This document shows, in pieces, positions 1-6,927 of a DNA stretch of 64,000 nt (positions are counted from its first letter, which is position 1; every line of letters starts with the position of its first letter). The notes under the pieces are model-generated. The model searched no databases, had not been told where the DNA came from, and was given only the letters and a program-made list of their open reading frames with translations. The position numbers were made by a program, and so were the translations under genes. The DNA comes from a bacterium (GTDB lineage: Bacteria; BMS3Abin14): assembly GCA_020350725.1 (NCBI GenBank), contig CP070719.1, forward strand, positions 2,380,616-2,444,615. Reading direction: 5' to 3'.

Positions 1-1
1 G

Positions 2-181
2 GCCCTCTCGGCAGAATACATGGTCCGTGAGGCAGGGTCCCTGGAAAATAAGGTCTATCCGGTTCCTGAGGACATCGATGCCGAGATCGCCAGGCTGAAG
101 CTCCACTCGATGGGTATGGAGATCGATGCCCTTACGGAGGAGCAGATCACTTATTTGAGCTCATGGGAGATGGGTACCTGA
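2..181 (+). CDS. ahcY: Adenosylhomocysteinase, C-terminal fragment (gene enters from the left edge)
   Basis: An open frame runs from the window edge to a TGA at 179-181 and encodes the last 59 residues of a longer protein. The tail ([20 protein letters not shown], then a helix with [19 protein letters not shown] and a final YLSSWEMGT) matches the C-terminus of S-adenosylhomocysteine hydrolase of the archaeal/Thermotoga-like short type, which ends near a SSW motif and not in the KPDHYRY tail. The enzyme splits S-adenosylhomocysteine into adenosine and homocysteine to recycle the methyl-transfer by-product. The start and the NAD-binding core lie outside the window, so catalytic residues cannot be checked. 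Confidence 0.8.
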   Translation, partial: ALSAEYMVREAGSLENKVYPVPEDIDAEIARLKLHSMGMEIDALTEEQITYLSSWEMGT

Positions 182-1027
182 TCCGACATAGCCGGGTCGG
201 GCACCCCCGTGGGGACGCGGGGAGAATAGAGTCCAGAGTCCAGAGGCCAGGGTCCAGAGGGGGCGGTTGGGTTCTTCGACAGGCTCAGGGCAGGCGCGGG
301 GACAAATGAGTCCAGAGTCCAGAGGCCAGGGTCCAGAGGGGGCGAGGGGGCGGTAATCTAGTTCCCGGTTCCCAGTTCACGGTTCACAGTTGGCGCCTGG
401 AATATGGAACCTCAGGCATGGGGGGCGGGACCTGGACATCAGACGCGGCGATGAGTCCAGAGTCCAGAGGCCAGCGTCCAGAGGGAGCGATGGGGTTCTT
501 CGACGGACTCCGTTCGACAAGCTCACGGCAGGCAGGGCAGGCGCGGGGACAAATGAGTCCAGAGGCCAGGGTCCAGAGGGGGAGCATGGGCGAGGGGGAG
601 ATGGGGCGAAAAGTAGTCTGTCATTGCGAACAGGAAACCGCGTAAAGCAGTCCCGGGAAATGCGGACGAGGGGACGCGGACACACGGAGACGCGGGGAAA
701 AAACCGAATCACTAATTACGAATCACAAATCACGGCGGTTCCCAACTGTGAACCGGGAACCGTGAACTGTGAACTGGTCTTCTCGAATCACAAATCACGG
801 CGGTTCCCAACTGTGAACCGGGAACCGTGAACTGTGAACTGATCTTCTCGAATCACGAATCACAGGTCACTCATCACGGAAGTTATATTTTTGATTTTGG
901 ATTTGCGACTTTGGATTGATCTTTCATCTCTAATTTCTAATGCTCTAATGCTCTGTTTTTACTGTGAACCGTGAACTTTCCTTTGGGATTTCCGTCTCCT
1001 CTCCCCTGATCTCTATGGGATCCTATT
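182..1027. repeat. Repeat-rich intergenic region with two families of short phrase-like repeats
   Basis: This 846-bp gap has no credible gene. Its first half holds four copies of a unit built from GAGTCCAGAG and GCCAGGGTCCAGAGGG, starting near 230, 308, 453 and 555. Each is joined to a TTCGACAGGCTCAGGGCAGG-like segment and to GCGCGGGGACAAATGAG. Its second half holds an almost perfect tandem duplication (see 721-850) and AT-richer phrases such as GATTTTGGATTTGCGACTTTGG and CTAATTTCTAATGCTCTAATG. Frames crossing it are arginine- and proline-rich artefacts of the repeats. The same phrases return in other gaps of the window. Confidence 0.85.
721..850. repeat. 65-bp tandem duplication
   Basis: Bases 721-785 and 786-850 are two head-to-tail copies of a 65-bp unit that differ at one position (GGTCTT against GATCTT near the end). 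The unit begins AATCACAAATCACGGCGG, continues with the phrases AACTGTGAACCGGGAACC and GTGAACTGTGAACTG, and ends in CTTCTCG. Partial copies flank it on both sides. The near identity suggests recent duplication. Confidence 0.92.
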
Positions 1028-1363
1028 ATGGCCAATGTTCTCACACGACTCCGATGCTCCTATCTCTACGGCAAGGCCAAAGGCAGGCTCAAGAAGAAAA
1101 AGTTCGACGAGGCACAGGCCTGCCTTGAGAAGATCCTGGCCTCGGCCGAGAAGGCCGATGACGATATTCTCCTCGCCCACGCCCATAAATTTCTGGCCGA
1201 ATTCTTCCTCGAGAGGGAAACCTTCCGAAAAGCCTGTCTTCACGCAGAGGAGAGCCTGACTCTTCTCTCGGGGTTGGGACATGGCGCGTCCGGGTATTCG
1301 CGGGAGAGAGGGGAGGTGGAACGGCTGTTGGAGAAGATCCCGAAAGGCCGTGCTGAGAGATGA
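1028..1363 (+). CDS. Small TPR-like helical protein of unknown function
   Basis: The frame encodes 111 residues. The middle (GKAKGRLKKKKFDEAQACLE followed by a second helix pair with LAHAHKFLAEFFLERETF and a third with ACLHAEESLTLLSGL) reads as two to three tetratricopeptide-type helical hairpins, with the small and aromatic residues spaced as in TPRs. No signal peptide or membrane segment is visible. It sits alone between the repeat-rich gap and the convergent lptG gene, and its ATG at 1028 has no strong ribosome binding site. The base pattern is coding-like and differs from the surrounding repeats, so I take it as a real gene. The partner and function are unknown. Confidence 0.6.
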   Translation: MANVLTRLRCSYLYGKAKGRLKKKKFDEAQACLEKILASAEKADDDILLAHAHKFLAEFFLERETFRKACLHAEESLTLLSGLGHGASGYSRERGEVERLLEKIPKGRAER

Positions 1364-1706
1364 ATAGGCTAATCCAAAATCCGAAATCCAAAAACAGTTC
1401 TAATTCCAAATCCCCTTACCGTTTCCACCGGTGTTTACACTCAAATCCGGGACCACTTCGCGTATTGTCTCACCCGTACGTATCCCTGATGGCACATCTC
1501 CCCTTCGCCGAGGGATAATATGCTCCCCTTTGCGAGATCTTTACCCTGAATCCTATGGGCCAAGGCAGACTGGCGGGCGGGTTAAGACAACCGCTTTCGG
1601 AGGTTCGCGGTTCAGAGGAAAACCCAGGGAGGAAAGGCGACTCCAGAAGATGTACCCATTTTGGATCCTGGATTTTGGATTAAATGTTAGGATCCCGACC
1701 GATGTC
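1364..1706. other. Intergenic gap between two convergent genes, with repeat phrases
   Basis: The gap starts and ends with dispersed repeat phrases (AATCCAAAATCCGAAATCC near 1370; TTTTGGATCCTGGATTTTGG near 1660). The middle (about 1500-1640) is not repetitive and has potential for RNA structure, for example an AACCGC...GCGGTT stem around 1587-1612. I could not match it to a known RNA family. No U-tract terminator is evident for either gene. Confidence 0.5.
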
Positions 1707-2798
1707 CTAGGTGAGACGAGGCGTTCGTTTGATGGCAAATCCGAGGACGCCAAGGACGGAGAACAGGACGTTGGCGCTCCAGGCCGAGACGACGGCAGGG
1801 ATCATTCCCGAGTCACCGAGGGACAGGGCGAGGGAGAGGAAGGACCAGTAGATAACGGTAATGGCTATACTGATGCCCATTCCCAACGGCGCGGCGCCCC
1901 TGACCGGGACCTGAAACCCGATGGGAAGGGCGATCAGTCCGAAGATCAGGGGGATAAGGGCAAGGGCGGCCCTGCTGTGCATCTGCACTTCATAAATATG
2001 GTAGGCGAGGCCGGAGTATTTCAGGTTTTCGATGTACCTGGAAAGCTCACCCCGGCTCATCTCCTCAGGTGTCCTTCTGACCTGGAAGAATTCCTCCGGT
2101 TTGATGCTGATAGGGGTTTTGATCCTCGCGGCGGGCTCCGAATAGGTCAGAAGGCCGTCTTCAAAATGTCTGATGATCCCGTTTTCCATAATCCATGTTC
2201 CATCCTCCCAGGTTGCGTTCGGAGCATCGATCCTCTTCGAGATCCTGGTGAGCCCTTTTCCGGAGAACTGGAGGATGGTGGGTTCGATGAGGAGGGTCCC
2301 GTCGAGCTCCACGTTTCGGATGTGGATCACCCGGTTGCTCTCCAGAAGCCAGATCCGATCGGTGCCGACGAGATGTGAGCCCGCTCCTTTGCCCTCCCGG
2401 GTGATGTCACGGCTCAACTTGAGGGTGGAAGGGGCGATCGTCTCTCCGACATAGAACGAGAGGAGGGAGACGGCGAACGATGCGGCGAGGAGAGGAAGGC
2501 CTATGCGGAGATCGCTGATGCCTGATGAACACAGAGCTCCAAGCTCGCGTGTCTGTTTCAGCCCCGTTATGGTCAACAGTGTTGCGATGAGAGAGGCCAC
2601 CGGCGCAATCTGATAGGCGATTGTCGGAAGTTTCAGGAAAAAGTGCATGGCAAGAGAGGACACCGGGATATCAAGGTCGGAAAGGCTCCATATCCTGAGG
2701 GAGATCTCGCTGACCAGGTATGCGAGGGCCAGCGCCGAGAGGGAGACGAGAAAAAGGGTGGTCCATTTTCTCATCAGATATCTGTCTATCCTGTTCAT
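1707..2798 (-). CDS. lptG: Lipopolysaccharide export permease LptG (YjgQ family)
   Basis: This is a 363-residue inner-membrane protein of the YjgP/YjgQ family, which with LptF and the ATPase LptB extracts LPS from the inner membrane and feeds the Lpt bridge. The layout is typical: an N-terminal cytoplasmic start (MNRIDRYLMRKW), a first transmembrane helix, two more at about residues 55-80 and 95-120, a periplasmic beta-jellyroll domain (about 130-270), and three C-terminal helices (about 275-360). The start lies 5 bases after the lptF stop, so the two are translationally linked. LptB and LptA/C are not in the window. The length is normal for the family. Confidence 0.9.
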   Translation of the reverse strand: MNRIDRYLMRKWTTLFLVSLSALALAYLVSEISLRIWSLSDLDIPVSSLAMHFFLKLPTIAYQIAPVASLIATLLTITGLKQTRELGALCSSGISDLRIGLPLLAASFAVSLLSFYVGETIAPSTLKLSRDITREGKGAGSHLVGTDRIWLLESNRVIHIRNVELDGTLLIEPTILQFSGKGLTRISKRIDAPNATWEDGTWIMENGIIRHFEDGLLTYSEPAARIKTPISIKPEEFFQVRRTPEEMSRGELSRYIENLKYSGLAYHIYEVQMHSRAALALIPLIFGLIALPIGFQVPVRGAAPLGMGISIAITVIYWSFLSLALSLGDSGMIPAVVSAWSANVLFSVLGVLGFAIKRTPRLT

Positions 2799-2802
2799 GT
2801 CC

Positions 2803-3972
2803 TCACGATGTCCCGGTTTTCTGCCCTGGCATGTTCCCTCGCCCGCCCTGCTTCCATGCGAAAGGAAAAAAAGCCCACACGGCCACGGCGGAAAGGACGA
2901 TATCGGGAAGCCAGGCCGCCAGCTGCGGGGATATTCTCCCCCTGGTTCCGAGTCTCGAGCCCAGGGAGAAGAGAAAGAAGCTGACGAGAAAGAGCAGAAT
3001 GCTGGACGAGAAGGCGTACGCTTTGCCGTGCCGTCGAGTGGATAAAGCCAAGGGGTATATAATAAAGGGGTATATCAGGAGGGTGACCGGTAGCGAATAT
3101 CTTCGATGCATCTCCATGTCTACTCTCGCGACGTCAGACCCTCTGCCCTCGGCCTGCCACTGCATGCCGAGTCTCTTCAATTCCTCCCTGTTGGATCCCA
3201 TCAGGATATGTTTTTTTTTGACGGCAACGCCAGGGTCGTCACTCTCGATGCGTGAGGTCAACTGATCGAACGCGGCGATCTTGTATCCCGGCTCGGTGGC
3301 ACTGAGAGGGTGGATGGTTCCGTCGCGGAGATCGAGGCGAATGTGGGATTCCCCCGCGGGAGACACCTCGACACTGCCCGAGATCGCCAGGACCAGGTCC
3401 GTTTCCCCACCGGGTCCCTGTCCCGCCAGGACCACTCCGCTCAGTTTACCCGCATCAGCCTTGTAGTCTCCGACCAGGAGGACGGAATTGGGGATGCCCT
3501 TGAAGAACGCCCCGGGTCTGAGGTCGTTGAGTATACGGTGTCTGGCTATCTGAATGGCTCTGTCATTGTAGGCCTTGAAACTGAGAGGTGTCAGGTGGAC
3601 GGTCGTCAGCAGGGTGACGCCGAAGGCAATGATGGAAGCGATCATGTAGGGGAAGAGGACAGACATGGGGGATATACCGGAGGTGAACATGGCCTGAAGC
3701 TCGTGGTCCCGTTGCATCTCTCCAAGGGTAGAGATCATGGCCATCAGAAAGGCGAGGGCAATGCTGTAGGACAGGAGCGGCGGGGCGAGGAGGAGGAAGG
3801 ACGTGATGAACTCACCCAAGTCTCTCGTCTGCGGCGCAAGAAGTTCAACCTGTCTTGAGGACCGGTCCATGAGAAGCAGGGATGTGAACACCATGATCCC
3901 CACTCCGAAGGAGGGCAGGAACCTGGAGAGGATGTATGTGACGATCCGGAAAGGCATTGCAATCGAATCCAC
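2803..3972 (-). CDS. lptF: Lipopolysaccharide export permease LptF (YjgP family)
   Basis: This 389-residue protein is the partner permease of LptG. It has an N-terminal helix (residues about 10-32, RIVTYILSRFLPSFGVGIMV), two helices around 60-120 that include the family motif LGEMQRDHELQAMFTSGIS, a periplasmic jellyroll domain in the middle, and three helices near the C-terminus. The motif (E near a glycine- and serine-containing loop) is the coupling helix region expected to contact LptB. Translation may start at the GTG at 3972 or at an ATG at 3957; neither has a clear ribosome binding site. It is first in the lptF-lptG pair, divergent from the CheW genes. Confidence 0.9.
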   Translation of the reverse strand: MDSIAMPFRIVTYILSRFLPSFGVGIMVFTSLLLMDRSSRQVELLAPQTRDLGEFITSFLLLAPPLLSYSIALAFLMAMISTLGEMQRDHELQAMFTSGISPMSVLFPYMIASIIAFGVTLLTTVHLTPLSFKAYNDRAIQIARHRILNDLRPGAFFKGIPNSVLLVGDYKADAGKLSGVVLAGQGPGGETDLVLAISGSVEVSPAGESHIRLDLRDGTIHPLSATEPGYKIAAFDQLTSRIESDDPGVAVKKKHILMGSNREELKRLGMQWQAEGRGSDVARVDMEMHRRYSLPVTLLIYPFIIYPLALSTRRHGKAYAFSSSILLFLVSFFLFSLGSRLGTRGRISPQLAAWLPDIVLSAVAVWAFFPFAWKQGGRGNMPGQKTGTS

Positions 3973-4184
3973 AGTCTAAAGGTCACGGTTCAGGGCAGAA
4001 AAGTCAATGATCCGCGGTCCGCTGACATAGTCTACATCACATTCACGGTCAGGTCGATAACCCCTTTGACGGTAAAGGGAAACCCATCGGATGTGGCAGA
4101 TCGGTAACATCAGTTGACGTGGTCGTTGGGTGGTGATAGGTTGCTGACAACATCGTGGATGAATCTTTCCATGCCGGGGTACAG

Positions 4185-4598
4185 ATGTCGGAACGGGTCG
4201 TTATCTTTCGCGTCGGAGACAATTATTTCTCCATCCCCTTCGCCCTTGTTGACGAGATTGTTGGGACGGAGAGGGTCTATGCCAGGGCTGAGATCCCCCC
4301 GGCTGAGATCCCTCAGGCAGAGGATGTTCAGGAGCTTGTCTCCACGAGATTCGGCTGGGCTCCGATCAGGGTCATCGACGCTGGAGTGACGATCAGGTCC
4401 AGGGATCAGATACTCATTCTTCAGAATGACGGCCGGGGAGGTGCTTTCCCGGTAGATCAGATCCTCGGAATAGAGGATATGCCCGAAGCGATGCCCTTTC
4501 CCCTGCCGGCGAGGAAGTGCACCAGCTTCCCCTTTACCGGGGTGCGCGTCTGGAAGGAGAGGATTGTTTTGGAACTTGACCTTTCCCAGTTGATTTAA
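4185..4598 (+). CDS. CheW-like domain protein
   Basis: The 137-residue product is a single CheW-like SH3-type beta-barrel domain (ERVVIFRVGDNYFSIPFALV at the start, then a strand pair around IRVIDAGVTIRSRDQILILQ). Such proteins couple chemoreceptors to CheA-type kinases or act as scaffolds. I chose the ATG at 4185 because GGGGT lies just upstream; a GTG at 4155 would add ten residues. Compared with a standard CheW it is diverged in the first half and lacks an obvious receptor-contact motif. It is followed after 23 bases by a second, more canonical CheW gene. No CheA or receptor gene is in the window, so the partner is unknown. Confidence 0.75.
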   Translation: MSERVVIFRVGDNYFSIPFALVDEIVGTERVYARAEIPPAEIPQAEDVQELVSTRFGWAPIRVIDAGVTIRSRDQILILQNDGRGGAFPVDQILGIEDMPEAMPFPLPARKCTSFPFTGVRVWKERIVLELDLSQLI

Positions 4599-4621
4599 TA
4601 AGAGTGTATGAGTTGTTCATT

Positions 4622-5050
4622 ATGGCAGATACGAGGCTGATCTCATTTACCTCAGCTGGTCAGGATTACGCCGTTCCGATAAGCGCCGTCCGGGAAGTCT
4701 TGCGGGTGGACAGGGTGGAGAGTGTACCCGGAAGCAGACCACCCTTGGAGGGCATCGTTATTTACAGGGAAAATCAGATACTGCCAGTATTCTCCCTGCC
4801 GCAGGTGTTGGGGGAATCCACCGAGGTAAAGGGCAACTTCGTGGTTGTCGTCGAGATCGAAGGCCATACCCTGGGTTTCCGGATCGAGAGGATCGGCGGG
4901 GTAGCCGATTATCCCTCAGCGGAGGAGATAGAGGAGTATACAGGAACCCTCAACGCTGTGCCCGGGGCCATTGACGGGTCATGGAAGAGTGGACGGGGAA
5001 CCCTCCTTCTTCTCCAGCTGGAAAGGGCCCTGGGCGATTATATCGCTTGA
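4622..5050 (+). CDS. cheW: CheW-like chemotaxis scaffold protein
   Basis: This is a small, soluble CheW-domain protein of 142 residues from the ATG at 4622 (148 from a GTG at 4604). The N-terminal strand pair LISFTSAGQDYAVPISAVREV, the central PLEGIVIYRENQILPVFSLP and the C-terminal GRGTLLLLQLERAL are the expected landmarks of CheW, which bridges chemoreceptors and CheA. It forms a tandem with the preceding CheW-like gene and precedes a stand-alone response regulator, so the three may serve one chemosensory or polarity pathway. That is an inference from order only. Short spacing suggests an operon. Confidence 0.85.
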   Translation: MADTRLISFTSAGQDYAVPISAVREVLRVDRVESVPGSRPPLEGIVIYRENQILPVFSLPQVLGESTEVKGNFVVVVEIEGHTLGFRIERIGGVADYPSAEEIEEYTGTLNAVPGAIDGSWKSGRGTLLLLQLERALGDYIA

Positions 5051-5135
5051 CGCCTTTTTTCCGAGGTAGATGGCCATTCCACGGCGTGCCCAACCCACCC
5101 GGTTCCCCTGACCCTTGAGGAGGGGAGGAAAAGAG

Positions 5136-6656
5136 ATGAAAAAGATCCTTGTTGCTGACGACAGCGTAACGATCCAAAAAGTTATAGCTCTGACCTTTGC
5201 CGAGGAACCCTACGAGATCCAGTCAGTGGGGAGTGGATCCGATGCTCTCGAGAAGATGAAACAGTGGCCTCCGGACCTTGTCCTCGCCGATGTCATCATG
5301 CCTCAGGTCAACGGTTATGAGCTGTGCAGGGCCATCAAGGAGAATGAGGAGACAAAAGATATCCCTGTGATCCTCCTTGCCGGGACTTTTGAGGCTTTCG
5401 ATGAAGAGGAAGCCAGGGCCGCCGGAGCCAACGATTACCTCACAAAACCCTTCGAGTCCGCCGAGTTGATCGAGAAAGTGAGGAATCTGACGGGGCCTGT
5501 CGTCGCTGCCCCACCCTCGGATACCCCAGCTCCTCCCGAGCCGGCCATCCCGGGACCTGAACCGGCCGCTGCGCCGGGACAGGAGAGTCCTCCCATCCTG
5601 GAGACGGTGCCTCCGATGGCCGCGGTTGGCACCGAAGGGAAGCCTCAGCAACCCATACAGGCCAGGGAAGCTGTTTCCGAGCCCGACATATGGGACATTC
5701 TCAGCGAAGCCGATGATCAGGTCACAGCTGAGCCTTCGTCTCCCTCTATCGGTCTTCTCGAGGAAGCGGAAGTCGTGGATTTCGGGACGTTCGAGGTGGG
5801 GCTCGACAGGGGAACGGAGGCGGCCGTGGACCAGTCCGAACCGGTTCCGTCCCCTGATGAGATCCAGGCCGGCGAGCCGTCCATGATACTCCAGGAGGAT
5901 ACGGCAGTTGTCGGCGAGGAGGAGAGAAGCAAAGTCGAGGAGAGGGAGAGGGATTTCTTCGGCTTTGAAACCGAGGCTGAAATCATCCCACCCGAGCTGG
6001 GCACCATGGAGGAGGCCATAGAGGAGATCACTTTCGAGGTCGAAGAGCCTGACGCGCCCGCGCAGCCTGAAGCGATCATCCCACCGGAACCCTCAATTGT
6101 CCTACCCGAACCCGCCGAACAAAGCCCGGAACCATCGGGGGAAACGGTGTCACCTGAAACCTATGCTCCCTCCGAGCCCGAGGTGCAATTGGATGTTCCG
6201 GGACCTGCGGCGGAGCATCTGGAGATGGGGGAAGGGATCCAGGAGGCCGGGATCGAGCTTCAGGAATCTCCCTCCGTACCGACGACACTCTCCGCCGTTG
6301 AACAGCCTGCGGCCGAGGTTCTACCGATGGAACCGGATCAGCCCTCGGAACCGGAGGAAAAATGGGACGTACCCCTTACCGTGGAGCCACCCGGTGTTGA
6401 GGAAGTGCCGGTTGTTTCGGAATCAAGCGATGAGGTGGCACCGGAGATACCGGAGGTCCCCCAGCCCGTCGGCGTGACGGAACCCCAACCTGCAGCGGCC
6501 GACACACGGGAAATTTCGGTCGATGACCGGCAGCTGGAGGATCTGGTGAAAAAGGCCGTGGAGGAGAGGGTCGAGCGGATTGTCTGGGAAGTTGTCCCTG
6601 AGCTGTCGGAAGTTCTCATCAAGGAAGCCATTGAAAAGATCAGGAGCGGATCCTGA
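5136..6656 (+). CDS. Response regulator with long acidic/proline-rich linker and a conserved C-terminal helix (RomR-like layout)
   Basis: The 506-residue protein starts at the ATG at 5136, after a strong GGAGGGGAGG-type site; a TTG at 5115 is less likely. Residues 1-120 are a receiver domain with acidic pocket DD near residues 8-9, phosphoacceptor D52 (ADVIMPQVNG) and the conserved K of YLTKPFES. About 130-460 is low-complexity sequence rich in Pro, Glu and Ala. The last 40 residues form an amphipathic helix with KKAVEERVERIVWEVVPELS. There is no DNA-binding or enzymatic output domain, so output is presumably by protein contact. The architecture resembles RomR, the polarity regulator of Myxococcus, but I cannot show homology outside the receiver. 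Confidence 0.85.
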   Translation: MKKILVADDSVTIQKVIALTFAEEPYEIQSVGSGSDALEKMKQWPPDLVLADVIMPQVNGYELCRAIKENEETKDIPVILLAGTFEAFDEEEARAAGANDYLTKPFESAELIEKVRNLTGPVVAAPPSDTPAPPEPAIPGPEPAAAPGQESPPILETVPPMAAVGTEGKPQQPIQAREAVSEPDIWDILSEADDQVTAEPSSPSIGLLEEAEVVDFGTFEVGLDRGTEAAVDQSEPVPSPDEIQAGEPSMILQEDTAVVGEEERSKVEERERDFFGFETEAEIIPPELGTMEEAIEEITFEVEEPDAPAQPEAIIPPEPSIVLPEPAEQSPEPSGETVSPETYAPSEPEVQLDVPGPAAEHLEMGEGIQEAGIELQESPSVPTTLSAVEQPAAEVLPMEPDQPSEPEEKWDVPLTVEPPGVEEVPVVSESSDEVAPEIPEVPQPVGVTEPQPAAADTREISVDDRQLEDLVKKAVEERVERIVWEVVPELSEVLIKEAIEKIRSGS

Positions 6657-6678
6657 GTTCATCGCCCATAGGCAATGG

Positions 6679-6716
6679 GAGGGCTTGGCGGGCAACCGTG
6701 AGCCCTCTTTCTGCTT
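6679..6716 (+). terminator. Rho-independent terminator after the response regulator gene
   Basis: GAGGGCT at 6679-6685 pairs with AGCCCTC at 6701-6707. An inner CGG-GCAA-CCG hairpin closes with a GNRA-type loop, and a broken U tract (TTTCTGCTTT) follows. It lies 23 bases after the stop at 6656. Confidence 0.65.
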
Positions 6717-6927
6717 TCTGGATCTTTTCAATGATCCTTTAGAAAGCTCTGACCGGGGATTTTCCTGGCGACGACCCCGTCAGCGAGGGATCCATCCCGT
6801 CCTTCGATGCAAATTCAGGCCACCCAGCACACAGGGCTGTTTCACGGGAAGGGGAATGCATACAGGTGACCGGTGAGCCGTTTTTTGCCCGATCCGCCCC
6901 GTTGCCGGGCTCAGATGAGGTGTCTGA

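Noticed and set aside
182-720. CRISPR array
   Set aside because: Repeats are uneven in spacing and order, merge into each other and have no unique spacers of constant length. No cas genes are present.
390-830. Plus-strand frame in the repeat-rich gap
   Set aside because: The product is a translation of repeat phrases with no stable pattern and differs between the copies.
1500-1570. Possible riboswitch or structured RNA downstream of lptG
   Set aside because: The minus strand has a distant likeness to the 3' part of a thiamine riboswitch (GGCGAAGGGGAG), but the CUGAGA element is absent and the position after a gene makes no sense for a riboswitch.
1431-2378. Long plus-strand frame opposite lptG
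   Set aside because: It lies almost wholly opposite lptG, whose transmembrane protein is well supported. The product is rich in charged and glycine residues with no family feature, which is typical of an antisense frame in GC-rich DNA.
6717-6927. T-box leader before valS
   Set aside because: No T-box bulge motif, specifier loop or antiterminator could be found.
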